13,237 bases of DNA from Nitrospira sp. UBA2083 (GCA_002331625.1 DCZN01000083.1:109802-123038), one strand, 5' to 3'. Counted from the first letter of the stretch, positions 1 to 7,653 are shown. Made by a program: numbers and translations. The notes: generated from the letters alone by a model not told the origin.

Positions 1-18
1 ATAAATCTTCGCACCCAT
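1..18 (-). CDS. 5' end of an unidentified gene (partial, runs off the left edge)
   Basis: Reading the minus strand, an ATG at 18-16 opens a frame of six codons (M-G-A-K-I-Y) before the window ends. It is preceded by a full-strength Shine-Dalgarno, AAAGGAGG at 32-25, with a 6-base spacer, which is why I call a real start in so little sequence. The residues would fit the start of a small bacterial RRM-type RNA-binding protein, many of which open with a similar MGxKxYVG stretch. Six residues cannot establish this, so no function is assigned. Confidence 0.55.
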
Positions 19-24
19 CAGACG

Positions 25-32
25 CCTCCTTT
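25..32 (-). promoter_or_regulatory. Shine-Dalgarno site for the left-edge gene
   Basis: The minus strand reads AAAGGAGG here, followed by six bases and ATG at 18. The match to the anti-Shine-Dalgarno sequence is complete, and it is the main support for the truncated gene. Confidence 0.65.
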
Positions 33-268
33 GACACAATGATGTTGTCTTGGACTCGAGAAAGCAACGAGGAAGGAATGGGCCGAAGACGTCAACACAG
101 CGGCGGCTTAGCTCTGGCTTCCGATCAAATTCCCGGGCTGGCCCAAAACAACATACGTCCAGGCCTTGTCACTCTCTTCACCGATGTTGCCAGGCCTTTC
201 GCAAATCGGCTCCTGTATGCTACTCCAGACGCAATAGAAAAGGCAAGTTTTGGGAAAACTGATGCGGG

Positions 269-1075
269 TTAATAGGCCGGTGGCGCGGAAAGCGGACGAT
301 GAGAAAAGAGTGGAACCGCATGGAAGCTGTCGAACAGCATCGTCGACTTCCCGCTCAGGACAAGCCCAATGTATCCCAAACCCAGCGCTTGGTCTTCCAC
401 GGACAGCACGAGAACTCCATCAACGAACACTTCGATGAAATCTTTACTGATGATGGTATTCCGTTGCACTCTCAGCGAATGCCACTCGACCGGCTTCAGG
501 TTGACCGGCGCATGAGCCAGCACAGTAGGACGTCCATCGGATAGACGCACGAATTGCACCTGTCGAATAACTGGATCGATGATCGCAGCATAGAAATGCT
601 TCATGTCACGCGCACCTAGCGCGACTCCGCCTGACCCAGCCGCGCCCTCCGGTGTCAGAAATCGAACGCTCAGATCAGGATATTCGTACTGCATCCCTTC
701 AGCCACCAACACCTGATAGCACGCCTGGGTACACCTCGACGAGCCGACGACGACGTGTGCGGGAGACGGCGCTGTGGCGTGACTCTGCACAACCCAATCG
801 CCAAGCACCTCGTCGTTGGAGATCCCTTTGGTAAACCCAACCGGCACTGCATCGAGGGGATCTTGATCGAACGTCCATTTTTTAAACAACCCTCCTTGGG
901 CCTGTTTCTTGAGATTCGCGGCCTTTTCCTCCTGTGTTTCATTCTGGACGGCACCTGCGAATACCGCGCTCATCATTAGGGTGACAACGACCGCGAGGAA
1001 CATACAGATCACCGTCCAGCCCCGTCGGATGACGGCACCGGATCGACCTCGTTTCAACTCTGACAGCATCCGCAC
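269..1075 (-). CDS. Exported LamG/concanavalin-like fold protein
   Basis: The protein has 268 residues from a GTG start. An arginine-rich N-terminus is followed by a hydrophobic helix at about residues 21-41 ending in AGA-V, so it is either a cleaved signal peptide or a membrane anchor facing the periplasm. From about residue 65 to the end the pattern is that of concanavalin-like beta-sandwich domains of the LamG/DUF1080 kind: a buried-strand series, a W-H-S-L segment near 198, V-D-G near 218 and a closing F-D-S-F near 248. Cys115 and Cys119 could form a disulfide. Such domains usually bind or process sugars, but no catalytic residues can be named. The GTG overlaps the stop of the upstream gene (TAGTG), and AGGAAG lies 9 bases ahead of it. 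An ATG two codons later has worse spacing. Function unknown; fold assignment moderate. Confidence 0.8.
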   Translation of the reverse strand: MRMLSELKRGRSGAVIRRGWTVICMFLAVVVTLMMSAVFAGAVQNETQEEKAANLKKQAQGGLFKKWTFDQDPLDAVPVGFTKGISNDEVLGDWVVQSHATAPSPAHVVVGSSRCTQACYQVLVAEGMQYEYPDLSVRFLTPEGAAGSGGVALGARDMKHFYAAIIDPVIRQVQFVRLSDGRPTVLAHAPVNLKPVEWHSLRVQRNTIISKDFIEVFVDGVLVLSVEDQALGLGYIGLVLSGKSTMLFDSFHAVPLFSHRPLSAPPAY

Positions 1076-1329
1076 TACTTCGAGCTTCCTGGTTTCTTGA
1101 TTTGAAGAATCTCGCGCTGCAATCGGTCACGCTCGGCAAGCAGCTTCTTCCGTCGTTGCCACCGATCCCAAGTCCACCACCGCAGCTTCTCGCCGAACGT
1201 CACGGTGGGCGTCGGAGCACTCCCACCTGGAGCCTGCTGAAATGAATAGCCCTCATGGCGATCACGTTGTTCAAAAAACCGGCGATATAAGTGATCGTAT
1301 AATCCTTTGCCCGGTTCACCACCCGCCAT
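1075..1329 (-). CDS. Small charged coiled-coil protein, hypothetical
   Basis: This is an 84-residue protein from ATG at 1329. A GTG two codons upstream (1335) is also in frame, but GGAG sits 5 bases before the ATG and overlaps the GTG itself, so the ATG is preferred. The N-terminal half is polar with H-x-x-Y and R-R-F-F patches. The middle has a tryptophan-rich R-W-W-T-W-D-R-W segment. The C-terminal 25 residues are Lys/Arg/Glu/Leu-rich and should form a helix or short coiled coil. There is no signal peptide or membrane segment. Its stop overlaps the start of the exported LamG-like gene by one base, so the two are translationally coupled and probably work together, perhaps as a cytoplasmic partner. 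I do not recognise a family. Confidence 0.7.
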   Translation of the reverse strand: MAGGEPGKGLYDHLYRRFFEQRDRHEGYSFQQAPGGSAPTPTVTFGEKLRWWTWDRWQRRKKLLAERDRLQREILQIKKPGSSK

Positions 1330-1443
1330 AGTCACTCCGTTACGACAGATGCATGGTTCGCCCGTCCCGCTCAGTTAGCAACCCACGCTTGGCCGAATAG
1401 TACCTGGGCCCGATGCGGCTCTGCAACCGGCTTACCCCGCTGT

Positions 1444-1458
1444 GCTATGATCCATAGC
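1444..1458. promoter_or_regulatory. Palindrome over a -10 box before the M28 peptidase gene
   Basis: GCTATG-ATC-CATAGC is a perfect 6-base inverted repeat with a 3-base centre. It contains TATGAT (1446-1451), five of six matches to the -10 consensus on the plus strand, placed so that transcription would begin about five bases before the ATG at 1464. No convincing -35 box is present. It could be an operator or a near-leaderless start region; one 15-base palindrome is weak evidence alone. Confidence 0.35.
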
Positions 1459-1463
1459 TGAGT

Positions 1464-3068
1464 ATGTTCCGACCCTATGTAGACCCCGTCGTCAAGCTCC
1501 TCCGAACCTTCGTCCATGCGTGGCGCCTGTGGATCCCACTCTCTATCGCTGTGCTCCTCTCGCTACAGCCGCAGTCCAGCCTCGCTCGAGCACCGGAGCA
1601 TGTGCTCCAATCCGCCATCGATTCGCTCAACGACGCGCGGATGCTGGCCGATATCAGAACGCTCAGCAGCCCCTCGTTCAATGGACGGCAAAGCGGCACG
1701 AACGATGACCTCCAATCCGCGCAGTGGATGGCGCGAGAGTTTTTGTCAGCAGGTTTGCGTCTCCCGCTTGTTCGCAATGGCTCACTGATCGTACCGCACT
1801 TGACGGGAAAAGACGGCACGTCATCCGGTGCGATGGCTACCCTCATCTCGACTCCTCTGATAGGCCCAGATCCAACCATGCGTATCGGTCCGGCGGATCA
1901 TCTGGCCACCAAAACTCTCGGCTCGGACTATCTTCCCATCTCCGATTCACCCTCCGTCGATCTCCAAGCCCCCATCATCTTCGTCGGATATGGCATCGTC
2001 GATCCTGCTCACGGTGTCGATGACTATGCCGGTGTCGACGTGAATAATCGTATCGTGCTATTTCTGCGAGGTAAGCCGGAGCACTATCCACGACCTGTCA
2101 GCCACGCCGACAAGGTTCGAATTGCACGAGAACGTGGGGCCATCGCCTATCTCACCGCAACAGGCCCCATCCTCCAGCCGTATGAAATCCGTCGCGGCGT
2201 CACCGGGAACCCCAGCGCTTTCTACGGACAACTGCCCCTTAACCAAGCGATCCCTGGTGCCTGGATCAGCACAGCCCTGGCTCAAGAGCTGTTCCAGCAA
2301 TCGGCTGATGCCGGTCCTGATCGTTTGCGCACCCTTCAAGAGCGGTTGAACCAGACATCGTCATCACAATCGGTAACAACCGATCGGGTTGCCTCGCTTC
2401 AGTGGAAAACTACCGTAGAGGAAGGGATGTTAATCAATGTTCTGGGGATGCTCCCCGGAACTGGGACAGAGACCGTGATCATTGGAGCCCATCGAGACCA
2501 CTTCGGCCGTCCCGGAGGGATCCTCTTCCCCGGCGCTGATGACAATGCCTCTGGCACAGCGATCATCTTGGAGGTAGCACGAGTCCTTGCAAAACTTGAG
2601 AGACGCCCCGCCCAAACCATCCTCTTCGTCTCCTTCAGCGGTGAAGAGCGTGACCTGCTTGGCTCACGGCTCTATACTTCACAACCCCTTGTTCCGCTCA
2701 AAGCAACCAAGGCCATGATCAATATCGACCATGCCGGCGTGGGAAACGGACGGCTGACCGTCGGTGTGACGGAATTGGAGAAGGAGGTCCTTCTGGCGGC
2801 GGGGAAAGTAGCCGGCGTTCACGACAAACTAGATATGTACGGATTCTTCCCGGGAGGCGACCATGTCCCATTTAAGGAAGCTGGTGTGCCGACTGTCACC
2901 GTGGTGAGCGGCGGTGTGCACCCTCACTTTCATCAGCCGACCGATACGGCTGAGACCATCAACCCAGAAATCCTGAAATCCATCGCACGGTATGTACTGG
3001 CTGTCGTGTGGCAATTGGCCTATACGACTGAGGCCGAGGCGACGGTTGAGGTCGAGCCGAACCCCTGA
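1464..3068 (+). CDS. Exported M28-family zinc aminopeptidase with PA-like insert
   Basis: This 534-residue protein should remove N-terminal amino acids from peptides in the periplasm or at the cell surface. A hydrophobic segment at 22-36, with SLARA near 39-43, is a signal peptide or anchor. Residues about 165-300 resemble the protease-associated (PA) insert seen in many M28 enzymes, beginning near the G-Y-G-I motif at 175-178. The peptidase domain, about 320-525, keeps the full two-zinc set: H343 (GAHRDH), D359 (GADDNASG), the Glu pair E394/E395 (GEERDLLGS), D422 (NIDHAG) and H490 (HFHQPTD). E394 is the expected general base. No Shine-Dalgarno precedes the ATG and a possible -10 box lies 12 bases upstream, suggesting a nearly leaderless message. 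It is divergent from the LamG-like pair. Family assignment is firm; the substrate is unknown. Confidence 0.93.
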   Translation: MFRPYVDPVVKLLRTFVHAWRLWIPLSIAVLLSLQPQSSLARAPEHVLQSAIDSLNDARMLADIRTLSSPSFNGRQSGTNDDLQSAQWMAREFLSAGLRLPLVRNGSLIVPHLTGKDGTSSGAMATLISTPLIGPDPTMRIGPADHLATKTLGSDYLPISDSPSVDLQAPIIFVGYGIVDPAHGVDDYAGVDVNNRIVLFLRGKPEHYPRPVSHADKVRIARERGAIAYLTATGPILQPYEIRRGVTGNPSAFYGQLPLNQAIPGAWISTALAQELFQQSADAGPDRLRTLQERLNQTSSSQSVTTDRVASLQWKTTVEEGMLINVLGMLPGTGTETVIIGAHRDHFGRPGGILFPGADDNASGTAIILEVARVLAKLERRPAQTILFVSFSGEERDLLGSRLYTSQPLVPLKATKAMINIDHAGVGNGRLTVGVTELEKEVLLAAGKVAGVHDKLDMYGFFPGGDHVPFKEAGVPTVTVVSGGVHPHFHQPTDTAETINPEILKSIARYVLAVVWQLAYTTEAEATVEVEPNP

Positions 3069-3100
3069 TTGACAGCATCTCACCAAAAACTGATCGCGTC

Positions 3101-3565
3101 CTACGGGAGTTCGTCAAGAATCCCGGATTCAATTGGAGGCAACGGGGCTGTTTCACGCGGTGGACTGGGAAGGACGGTCGGGCTTCCAACCTGATTCGCG
3201 CCCTGGATGAGCCCAATAGACAATTGTGGACCGAATGTCATCACGGCTCCGCTCCACGCTTGCCCTGTGGTCGGATTGCGAAAGTTGTACGATTGGAAGT
3301 GCTGGCCGGGTGTATAGAGAAACCCCTGCGTTCCCTGATTATCAATGTAGAGACTCCCACCACTGAATTTAATCATCGGAGAAACCCCTCCGGCAAATGA
3401 TCGAACACTCGATGCACCGGAAGCACTCTGTGCCAATGCCGACACGTGAGCGTAAAGCGAAGCCACGATCAGCAGACACAGTACACCGCCACCGATCCCG
3501 ACCCGAGACCTACGAGTGCTTCGTTGCAAGAAAAGGTATCTCAGACTATCCATGACATGAACCAT
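3101..3565 (-). CDS. Short exported proline-rich protein, hypothetical
   Basis: The frame remains open up to a GTG at 3628, but that start would lie across the tolC ribosome-binding region and would add residues ahead of a typical signal sequence. I prefer ATG 3565 (154 residues) or ATG 3553 (150 residues). Numbered from 3553, basic residues 11-17 are followed by a hydrophobic stretch at 19-34 and an A-L-A site near 39-41, consistent with export. The mature part has glycine-rich short strands (S-G-G-S-L-Y-I) and a proline-rich tail. A perfect TATAAT on the minus strand ends 7 bases before ATG 3565, so translation may start leaderless; no Shine-Dalgarno is present for either ATG. Its stop is 32 bases from the convergent peptidase stop. 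No family recognised. Confidence 0.65.
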   Translation of the reverse strand: MVHVMDSLRYLFLQRSTRRSRVGIGGGVLCLLIVASLYAHVSALAQSASGASSVRSFAGGVSPMIKFSGGSLYIDNQGTQGFLYTPGQHFQSYNFRNPTTGQAWSGAVMTFGPQLSIGLIQGANQVGSPTVLPSPPRETAPLPPIESGILDELP

Positions 3566-3580
3566 AGCACATATTATAGT
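3552..3580 (+). promoter_or_regulatory. Sigma70-type promoter for the TolC-family gene
   Basis: The plus strand has ATGACA (3552-3557, five of six matches to TTGACA), a 17-base spacer and TATAGT (3575-3580, five of six matches to TATAAT). Predicted initiation near 3587 leaves about a 30-base leader containing the strong ribosome site before ATG 3618. It overlaps the opposing promoter on the other strand. Confidence 0.6.
3573..3578 (-). promoter_or_regulatory. -10 box for the short exported protein gene
   Basis: The minus strand reads TATAAT at 3578-3573, a perfect -10 consensus overlapping the plus-strand -10 TATAGT. No good -35 is found at 17 bases (CAAGAA). With the usual 6-7 base offset, transcription would start at about 3566-3565, right at the candidate ATG. 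Confidence 0.45.
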
Positions 3581-3604
3581 ATGCTCTGATATCGATTCTT
3601 GATC

Positions 3605-3611
3605 AAGGAGG
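3605..3611 (+). promoter_or_regulatory. Shine-Dalgarno site fixing the TolC-family start
   Basis: AAGGAGG lies 6 bases before ATG 3618. The full match and ideal spacing decide this start. Confidence 0.75.
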
Positions 3612-3617
3612 CACGTA

Positions 3618-5183
3618 ATGAACGGCACATTCTCGGTGCATCAGTCTATTCTCAGAATCCTGACGATCGCAGGATTGACGTGCCTCTCCTCGCCACTCAC
3701 GAGTTGGGGGTTGGATGTCACTCAGCCGATTCCGTTGGAGCGTCGCGAAACAGTCTCCCTGGCCGATGCGGCAGTCCGTGCACTACAAAGCAATCTCGAC
3801 ATCAGTATCAGCCGCCACGATCGAGAAAGCCGATTGGCCGACATTATCATTGAACAATCCAAGTTCGACCCGAATTTCAGCATCAACAGCCAATATAACC
3901 GAACCGTGAATCCACTCAATCGACCTGTCTTCGGTGGAACGCTTGGCTTGCTTGATCAGATACGGATCTTCGATCAGCGCGCCCATTCTGTCACGGTCGA
4001 TGCCTCAACCAACCTCATCACCGGCGGTAATTTCGACGTGAATTACAGCCCAGCAAGAAACAGCGTCAATCAGGACGTCGCCAGAGGATTCTTGTTCAAT
4101 CCCTCGTGGACCGGCGGCCTGGCATTCACCTTCACCCAACCGTTGCTCAAAAATGCCGGGATCGCGATCAACAAGACCTTCATCAAGGTCGCTCAAAACA
4201 ATGCGGTGGTCGAGGAGCATGTCTTTCGCGACCGCGTCATGACCGTCATTACTTCTGTCGAACAGACCTACTGGGAATTGGTGTTTGCGAACGAAAACCT
4301 GAAAGTCGCGCAAGCGGCCTTGAAAGCGGCGGAAGAACTCTTGGCCACCAATCGTGCAAAAGCAAAAGCCGGGATTATGTCGATCGTCGACGTGCTTCAA
4401 GCTGAGGCCGCCGTCGCGTCTCGGGTAGAACAGGTGTTGGTGGCGGAGAAATCCATTCGTGATCAGGAAGATCAACTCCGACGTCTCCTTAACCCGGGTG
4501 AAGAGGAACTACGGCAAGACGTCCGCCTGACACCAGCCGATGCCCCCGTCACAGTCCTTGAACCCCTGAGCCTCCAGGAAGCCATCGATACCGCCATCGA
4601 ACAGCGTCCGGAAATCCTGCAGGCGAAGAAAAACGTCGAGACCGGCGAACTCAATAAGCAATTTGCACGCAACCAGTTGCTACCCACGCTGTCATTTCAA
4701 GGCACCATCGGACTTGCCGGACTCGGCGGGGACTATGGGGAATCTTTTACCCGAAACTTCAGCGGAGACTTCTACAACTATGGCGCGGGACTGGTCTTGA
4801 GCTATCCGCTGGGGAACCGCGCGGCGATCCAATCGTACAACAAGCGACAACTCGAAGCCAAGAATGCCGAAGCCTCCCTGACGAATCTGCGTCAGCAAAT
4901 CATCGTCGGCGTTCGAGAAGCCGTGCGCCGGGTGCAGACCGACTTCAAGCGGATCGAAACGACCCGTTCGGCTCGTATCATGGCCGAGAAACAACTCCAG
5001 GCCGAGCAGGAACGGTTGAAGGTCGGACTCAGTACCACTCGCTTCGTGCTCGATTTCCAACGCGACCTTGCTACGGCTCAGGGTAACGAACTGCGCGCGA
5101 TCGTCGATTACAATAAGTCGTTGTCTAACCTCTCCCGTCATAAAGCGACGACATTGGACCGCTATCACCTGGAACTCTCCTAG
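3618..5183 (+). CDS. TolC-family outer-membrane efflux/secretion channel protein
   Basis: A 521-residue protein, close to the usual length of outer-membrane efflux proteins. The hydrophobic N-terminus (about 10-30) is a signal peptide. The mature chain has the two-repeat layout of the family: a conserved S-L-x-D-A-A-V-R-A-L-x-x-N opening near residue 48, long amphipathic helices rich in Ala, Glu, Gln and Leu with a Q-A-x-x-A-x-x-E-x-L pattern in the first half, then a second opening (S-L-Q-E-A-I-D-T-A-I near 317) and a second helical hairpin to the end. Three such chains would form a channel across the outer membrane for export by an inner-membrane pump. No adaptor or pump gene lies beside it, so the partner must be elsewhere; downstream genes are membrane or metal-hydrolase proteins with no obvious link. 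It has its own promoter and a strong ribosome site. Confidence 0.93.
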   Translation: MNGTFSVHQSILRILTIAGLTCLSSPLTSWGLDVTQPIPLERRETVSLADAAVRALQSNLDISISRHDRESRLADIIIEQSKFDPNFSINSQYNRTVNPLNRPVFGGTLGLLDQIRIFDQRAHSVTVDASTNLITGGNFDVNYSPARNSVNQDVARGFLFNPSWTGGLAFTFTQPLLKNAGIAINKTFIKVAQNNAVVEEHVFRDRVMTVITSVEQTYWELVFANENLKVAQAALKAAEELLATNRAKAKAGIMSIVDVLQAEAAVASRVEQVLVAEKSIRDQEDQLRRLLNPGEEELRQDVRLTPADAPVTVLEPLSLQEAIDTAIEQRPEILQAKKNVETGELNKQFARNQLLPTLSFQGTIGLAGLGGDYGESFTRNFSGDFYNYGAGLVLSYPLGNRAAIQSYNKRQLEAKNAEASLTNLRQQIIVGVREAVRRVQTDFKRIETTRSARIMAEKQLQAEQERLKVGLSTTRFVLDFQRDLATAQGNELRAIVDYNKSLSNLSRHKATTLDRYHLELS

Positions 5184-5189
5184 CCACTC

Positions 5190-5897
5190 ATGACGTCCTG
5201 GCCTGATCGGCCGGTTTCAAGTCGCAGCCACAATGTGGGTGCGGTACTGACGCTGCTCCCCATCAGCACGACAGTTGCCTATTACGGGCTTCCGATTTCT
5301 CTCCAAGAGCTGCTGCTTATCCAATTCATCCCGCAAGTCCTCGCCTATGTCGCGCTGGGCCTCTGGGCGATGGGGGTTTCTCATATTCGCAGCCAACTCG
5401 GCTTGGGACGCGACAAGATTGGGAACGGACTCCGTTGGGGGGTGGTGACGGGACTGTTGTTGGGAGGGCTCAATACCTTCGTGATTCTGTCGATCTATCC
5501 GTCACTCGGCTACGACATCACCTTCTTGAAGCAGACGCTCCATGGTCGACTCCCTGTCTGGCTGATGGTGCCGTGGTTCATCAGCTGTATCGCTTTCTTC
5601 GTGGAGGTAAACTTTCGCGGCTTTCTGTTGGGACGTTTGGCCGAAATCGAATCGCACTGGTGGGGCCACACTCCAGGGAGAAACCTGGCTCCGTTTGCAC
5701 TAATTGTAAGCACGTTCACATTCGCATTCGATCCCTTCATGGTGAATACCTTTCGCCATCTTCATTGGATCGCCCTGTGGGACGGACTCATCTGGGGATG
5801 CATCTGGCTCAGAACACGCAACCTTTGGATGACCATCGTCGCCCATGGCCTCGAAGTGATCGTGCTGTATAGTGCGGTCAAAGCCGCGATAGGATGA
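5190..5897 (+). CDS. CPBP-like membrane protein with eroded protease motifs
   Basis: This 235-residue polytopic protein has hydrophobic segments at about 18-36, 41-62, 83-104, 122-140, 165-181 and 194-230. It resembles the CPBP (CAAX protease and bacteriocin-processing) family: V-E-V-N-F-R-G-F at 138-145 matches the E-E-x-x-F-R-G motif, and the closing L-W-x-x-I-V-A-H-G segment matches motif 3. Family members cut peptides inside the membrane using Glu, His, His and Asn. Here the first motif Glu is V138 (the second, E139, and R143 remain), no His is found in the F-x-x-x-H region (FAFDPF, about 178-183), H219 is kept, and the usual Asn four residues later is V223. It is therefore probably not a standard protease, if the alignment by eye holds. 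It starts 6 bases after tolC with no clear Shine-Dalgarno, implying coupled expression. Confidence 0.8.
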   Translation: MTSWPDRPVSSRSHNVGAVLTLLPISTTVAYYGLPISLQELLLIQFIPQVLAYVALGLWAMGVSHIRSQLGLGRDKIGNGLRWGVVTGLLLGGLNTFVILSIYPSLGYDITFLKQTLHGRLPVWLMVPWFISCIAFFVEVNFRGFLLGRLAEIESHWWGHTPGRNLAPFALIVSTFTFAFDPFMVNTFRHLHWIALWDGLIWGCIWLRTRNLWMTIVAHGLEVIVLYSAVKAAIG

Positions 5898-5942
5898 GTT
5901 GTCATGTCTCGTTGCCGATGATCGACGTATCACTATGATCCG

Positions 5943-6968
5943 ATGAATCCATCCTTCTCCAGCTACCTGATCAACGATGTCTTCGGCGATCCCGGCCTAT
6001 ATGTGGAAGTCCGCTGGTCCAAACGAGCCTTGCTCTTTGATCTCGGGCACAACGATAGCCTTGGTCCGACTCGATTGCTCCGGGCCAATGATATCTTCAT
6101 CTCCCACACTCACATGGATCACTTCATCGAATTCGATACCGTCCTTCGGGTTGCGCTCGGGCGCGGCAAGAGGCTCAAATTGTTTGGCCCACCCAGCCTG
6201 ATCGACAACGTCCAGGGCAAGCTGCGCGGCTATACCTGGAATCTGGTCGATGGCTACCCCCTCACGATTGAAGTTCGCGAGTTCCACAAGAACGAGATTC
6301 GACAGACCGCTTTCTCAGCGAGCAACGGATTCCAGCCGTCCGAACAAGCCGTCGTTCCAGCACCGCACCGCGATGGTCCACTCGTTACGGTGCTGAAAGA
6401 TCCAATGTTCATGGTTAAAGCAGTAGCCCTGAATCATCGCATCCCCTCGTTTGCCTACTCCCTGGAAGAGCAATTCCATATCAACGTCAACAAGCAGAAA
6501 TTGCATGAGGCCGGGCTGCGGGTTGGCGCCTGGCTCAAAGACGTGAAGCAGTACATTTGGGAAGGGGAACCGGACGATTTCCGGTTTACCGTGGCACTGT
6601 ACAACGAGCACCGACGGGAAGACCGGGAATTTGTGCTGGGTGAGGTCAAGGAACGGTTTCTGACGATCTCACGGGGGCAGAAGATTGCTTACGTCGTCGA
6701 TGCAAGGTACGACGAGAAGAACGAAGCCAAGATCATCGCGCTTGCCCGTGGCGCAGACGTTTTGTATTGTGAGTCGCCCTATTTGGATTGTGATGCAGAC
6801 AAGGCCAGAGACCGATATCATTTGACAGCCAGGCAGGCGGGGCTCATGGCACGGAAGGCAGATGTTCGCGACCTTGTAGTGTTTCACTTTTCGCCACGCT
6901 ATACCGGCCAGGGCGAGGCGCTGGAGCGGGAAGCGATGGAAGCGTTTCACGGAAACGAAGGAGGATAG
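5943..6968 (+). CDS. Metallo-beta-lactamase-fold hydrolase, RNase Z-like
   Basis: This 341-residue cytoplasmic protein has no signal peptide. It carries H55-T-H57-M-D59-H60, the zinc-binding signature of the fold, and then a sequence order typical of RNase Z: A-L-N-H165-R-I-P-S-F-A-Y, V-V-D253-A-R-Y, A-D-V-L-Y-C-E-S near 271-278, H293-L-T-A-R-Q-A-G, and V-F-H315-F-S-P-R-Y. RNase Z removes the 3' trailer of precursor tRNA, and the H-F-S-P-R-Y ending is a strong family mark. Residues about 112-150 between the first and second metal motifs look unlike standard RNase Z, and the usual acid-threonine pair at the fifth motif reads D-A. It may be the tRNA enzyme or a paralogue acting on another phosphodiester. 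The next gene begins 3 bases after its stop. Confidence 0.88.
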   Translation: MNPSFSSYLINDVFGDPGLYVEVRWSKRALLFDLGHNDSLGPTRLLRANDIFISHTHMDHFIEFDTVLRVALGRGKRLKLFGPPSLIDNVQGKLRGYTWNLVDGYPLTIEVREFHKNEIRQTAFSASNGFQPSEQAVVPAPHRDGPLVTVLKDPMFMVKAVALNHRIPSFAYSLEEQFHINVNKQKLHEAGLRVGAWLKDVKQYIWEGEPDDFRFTVALYNEHRREDREFVLGEVKERFLTISRGQKIAYVVDARYDEKNEAKIIALARGADVLYCESPYLDCDADKARDRYHLTARQAGLMARKADVRDLVVFHFSPRYTGQGEALEREAMEAFHGNEGG

Positions 6969-6971
6969 TTT

Positions 6972-7310
6972 GTGAGCGATCTCGGCAAGTATCTGCTCTA
7001 TTTTCTGTTAGGCGGGTCAATCGTCAGCTTCTCCACCTATCTTGGCTCGCAGGGCAAGTCATTTCTCGCCGCCATGGCCAGCACCTTTCCCGCCGTCACT
7101 GGCGTGACATTTATTCTCCTGTATATGAACGGTGGCGGATCGACGACCGTCGACTACGCCAAGAGCCTCATGTGGTTTGTCCCACCCTGGATTGTCTACG
7201 TCACAGCCATGATTGTGGGCATCCCACGCCTCGGCTTCTGGCCGGCGATGACCGGAGCACTCGTCTTGTATCTGGGGTGCGTCGGACTGGTGAAGATAGT
7301 GCTGCGCTAG
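6972..7310 (+). CDS. Small four-helix membrane protein, possibly GlpM/DUF3147-like
   Basis: A 112-residue protein that starts at GTG, fixed by AAGGAGG at 6958-6964 with 7 bases to the start codon. It is almost wholly hydrophobic, with likely helices at about 6-24, 31-51, 66-85 and 89-111 and a short glycine-rich loop (G-G-G-S-T-T) after the second. Size, four-helix plan and the A-S-T-F-P segment in helix two resemble the GlpM/DUF3147 small inner-membrane proteins, but I hold this loosely. There are no charged catalytic residues. The 3-base gap to the RNase Z-like gene indicates co-transcription. It converges on the YbjQ-type gene with only 22 bases between the stops, and no clear hairpin terminator is visible. 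Confidence 0.78.
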   Translation: MSDLGKYLLYFLLGGSIVSFSTYLGSQGKSFLAAMASTFPAVTGVTFILLYMNGGGSTTVDYAKSLMWFVPPWIVYVTAMIVGIPRLGFWPAMTGALVLYLGCVGLVKIVLR

Positions 7311-7332
7311 CTCACCAATTGCACCAAAATCG

Positions 7333-7653
7333 TTACTCGAGCACCACAGCCGTGCCGCTCGCACTCACCATCAGCATGCTACTGTTGGTGCCGATGGTCT
7401 CGTAGTCGATATCAATCCCGACGATCGCATTCGCGCCGAGATTCTTGGCCTGCTCTCTCATTTCCTCCAAGGCAATGTCCTTGGCCTTCCGGAGTTCTTT
7501 TTCATAGGCCGCCGAGCGACCACCGACGATATCCCGGATCGACGCGAAAAAATCACGAAAGATATTCGCACCAAGGATTGCGTCGCCAGATACCAAGCCC
7601 AAGTACTTGACCGTTTTCTTACCTTCGATGTTATTCGTCGTCGACAGAATCAT
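7333..7653 (-). CDS. YbjQ/UPF0145-family protein
   Basis: This 106-residue protein matches the YbjQ (UPF0145, DUF74) family in length and in sequence order: an opening M-I-L-S-T-T-N-N segment, L-G-L-V-S-G-D-A at 18-25, a central arginine/lysine-rich helix (Y-E-K-E-L-R-K-A-K), then [10 protein letters not shown] and a closing M-V-S-A-S-G-T-A strand. Family members form small oligomers and are often described as putative heavy-metal-binding proteins; no biochemical activity is well established. GAGGAGG lies 4 bases before the ATG. It follows the DUF2235 gene by 28 bases on the same strand, so it is probably the last gene of that transcript, although it is a common housekeeping-type protein and may have no shared role. 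Confidence 0.9.
   Translation of the reverse strand: MILSTTNNIEGKKTVKYLGLVSGDAILGANIFRDFFASIRDIVGGRSAAYEKELRKAKDIALEEMREQAKNLGANAIVGIDIDYETIGTNSSMLMVSASGTAVVLE

Noticed and set aside
245..259. Inverted repeat AGTTTT-GGG-AAAACT as a terminator after the LamG-like gene
   Set aside because: The stem is AT-rich and only six pairs long, with no T-run, so it is too weak to call.
39..272. Plus-strand frame of 77 codons at the left end
   Set aside because: No ribosome site and composition unlike a real protein; both flanking genes run on the other strand and the strong Shine-Dalgarno at 25-32 serves the minus strand.
3566..3628. GTG start at 3628 for the short exported protein
   Set aside because: It would extend across the tolC promoter and ribosome site and add non-signal residues before a normal signal sequence.
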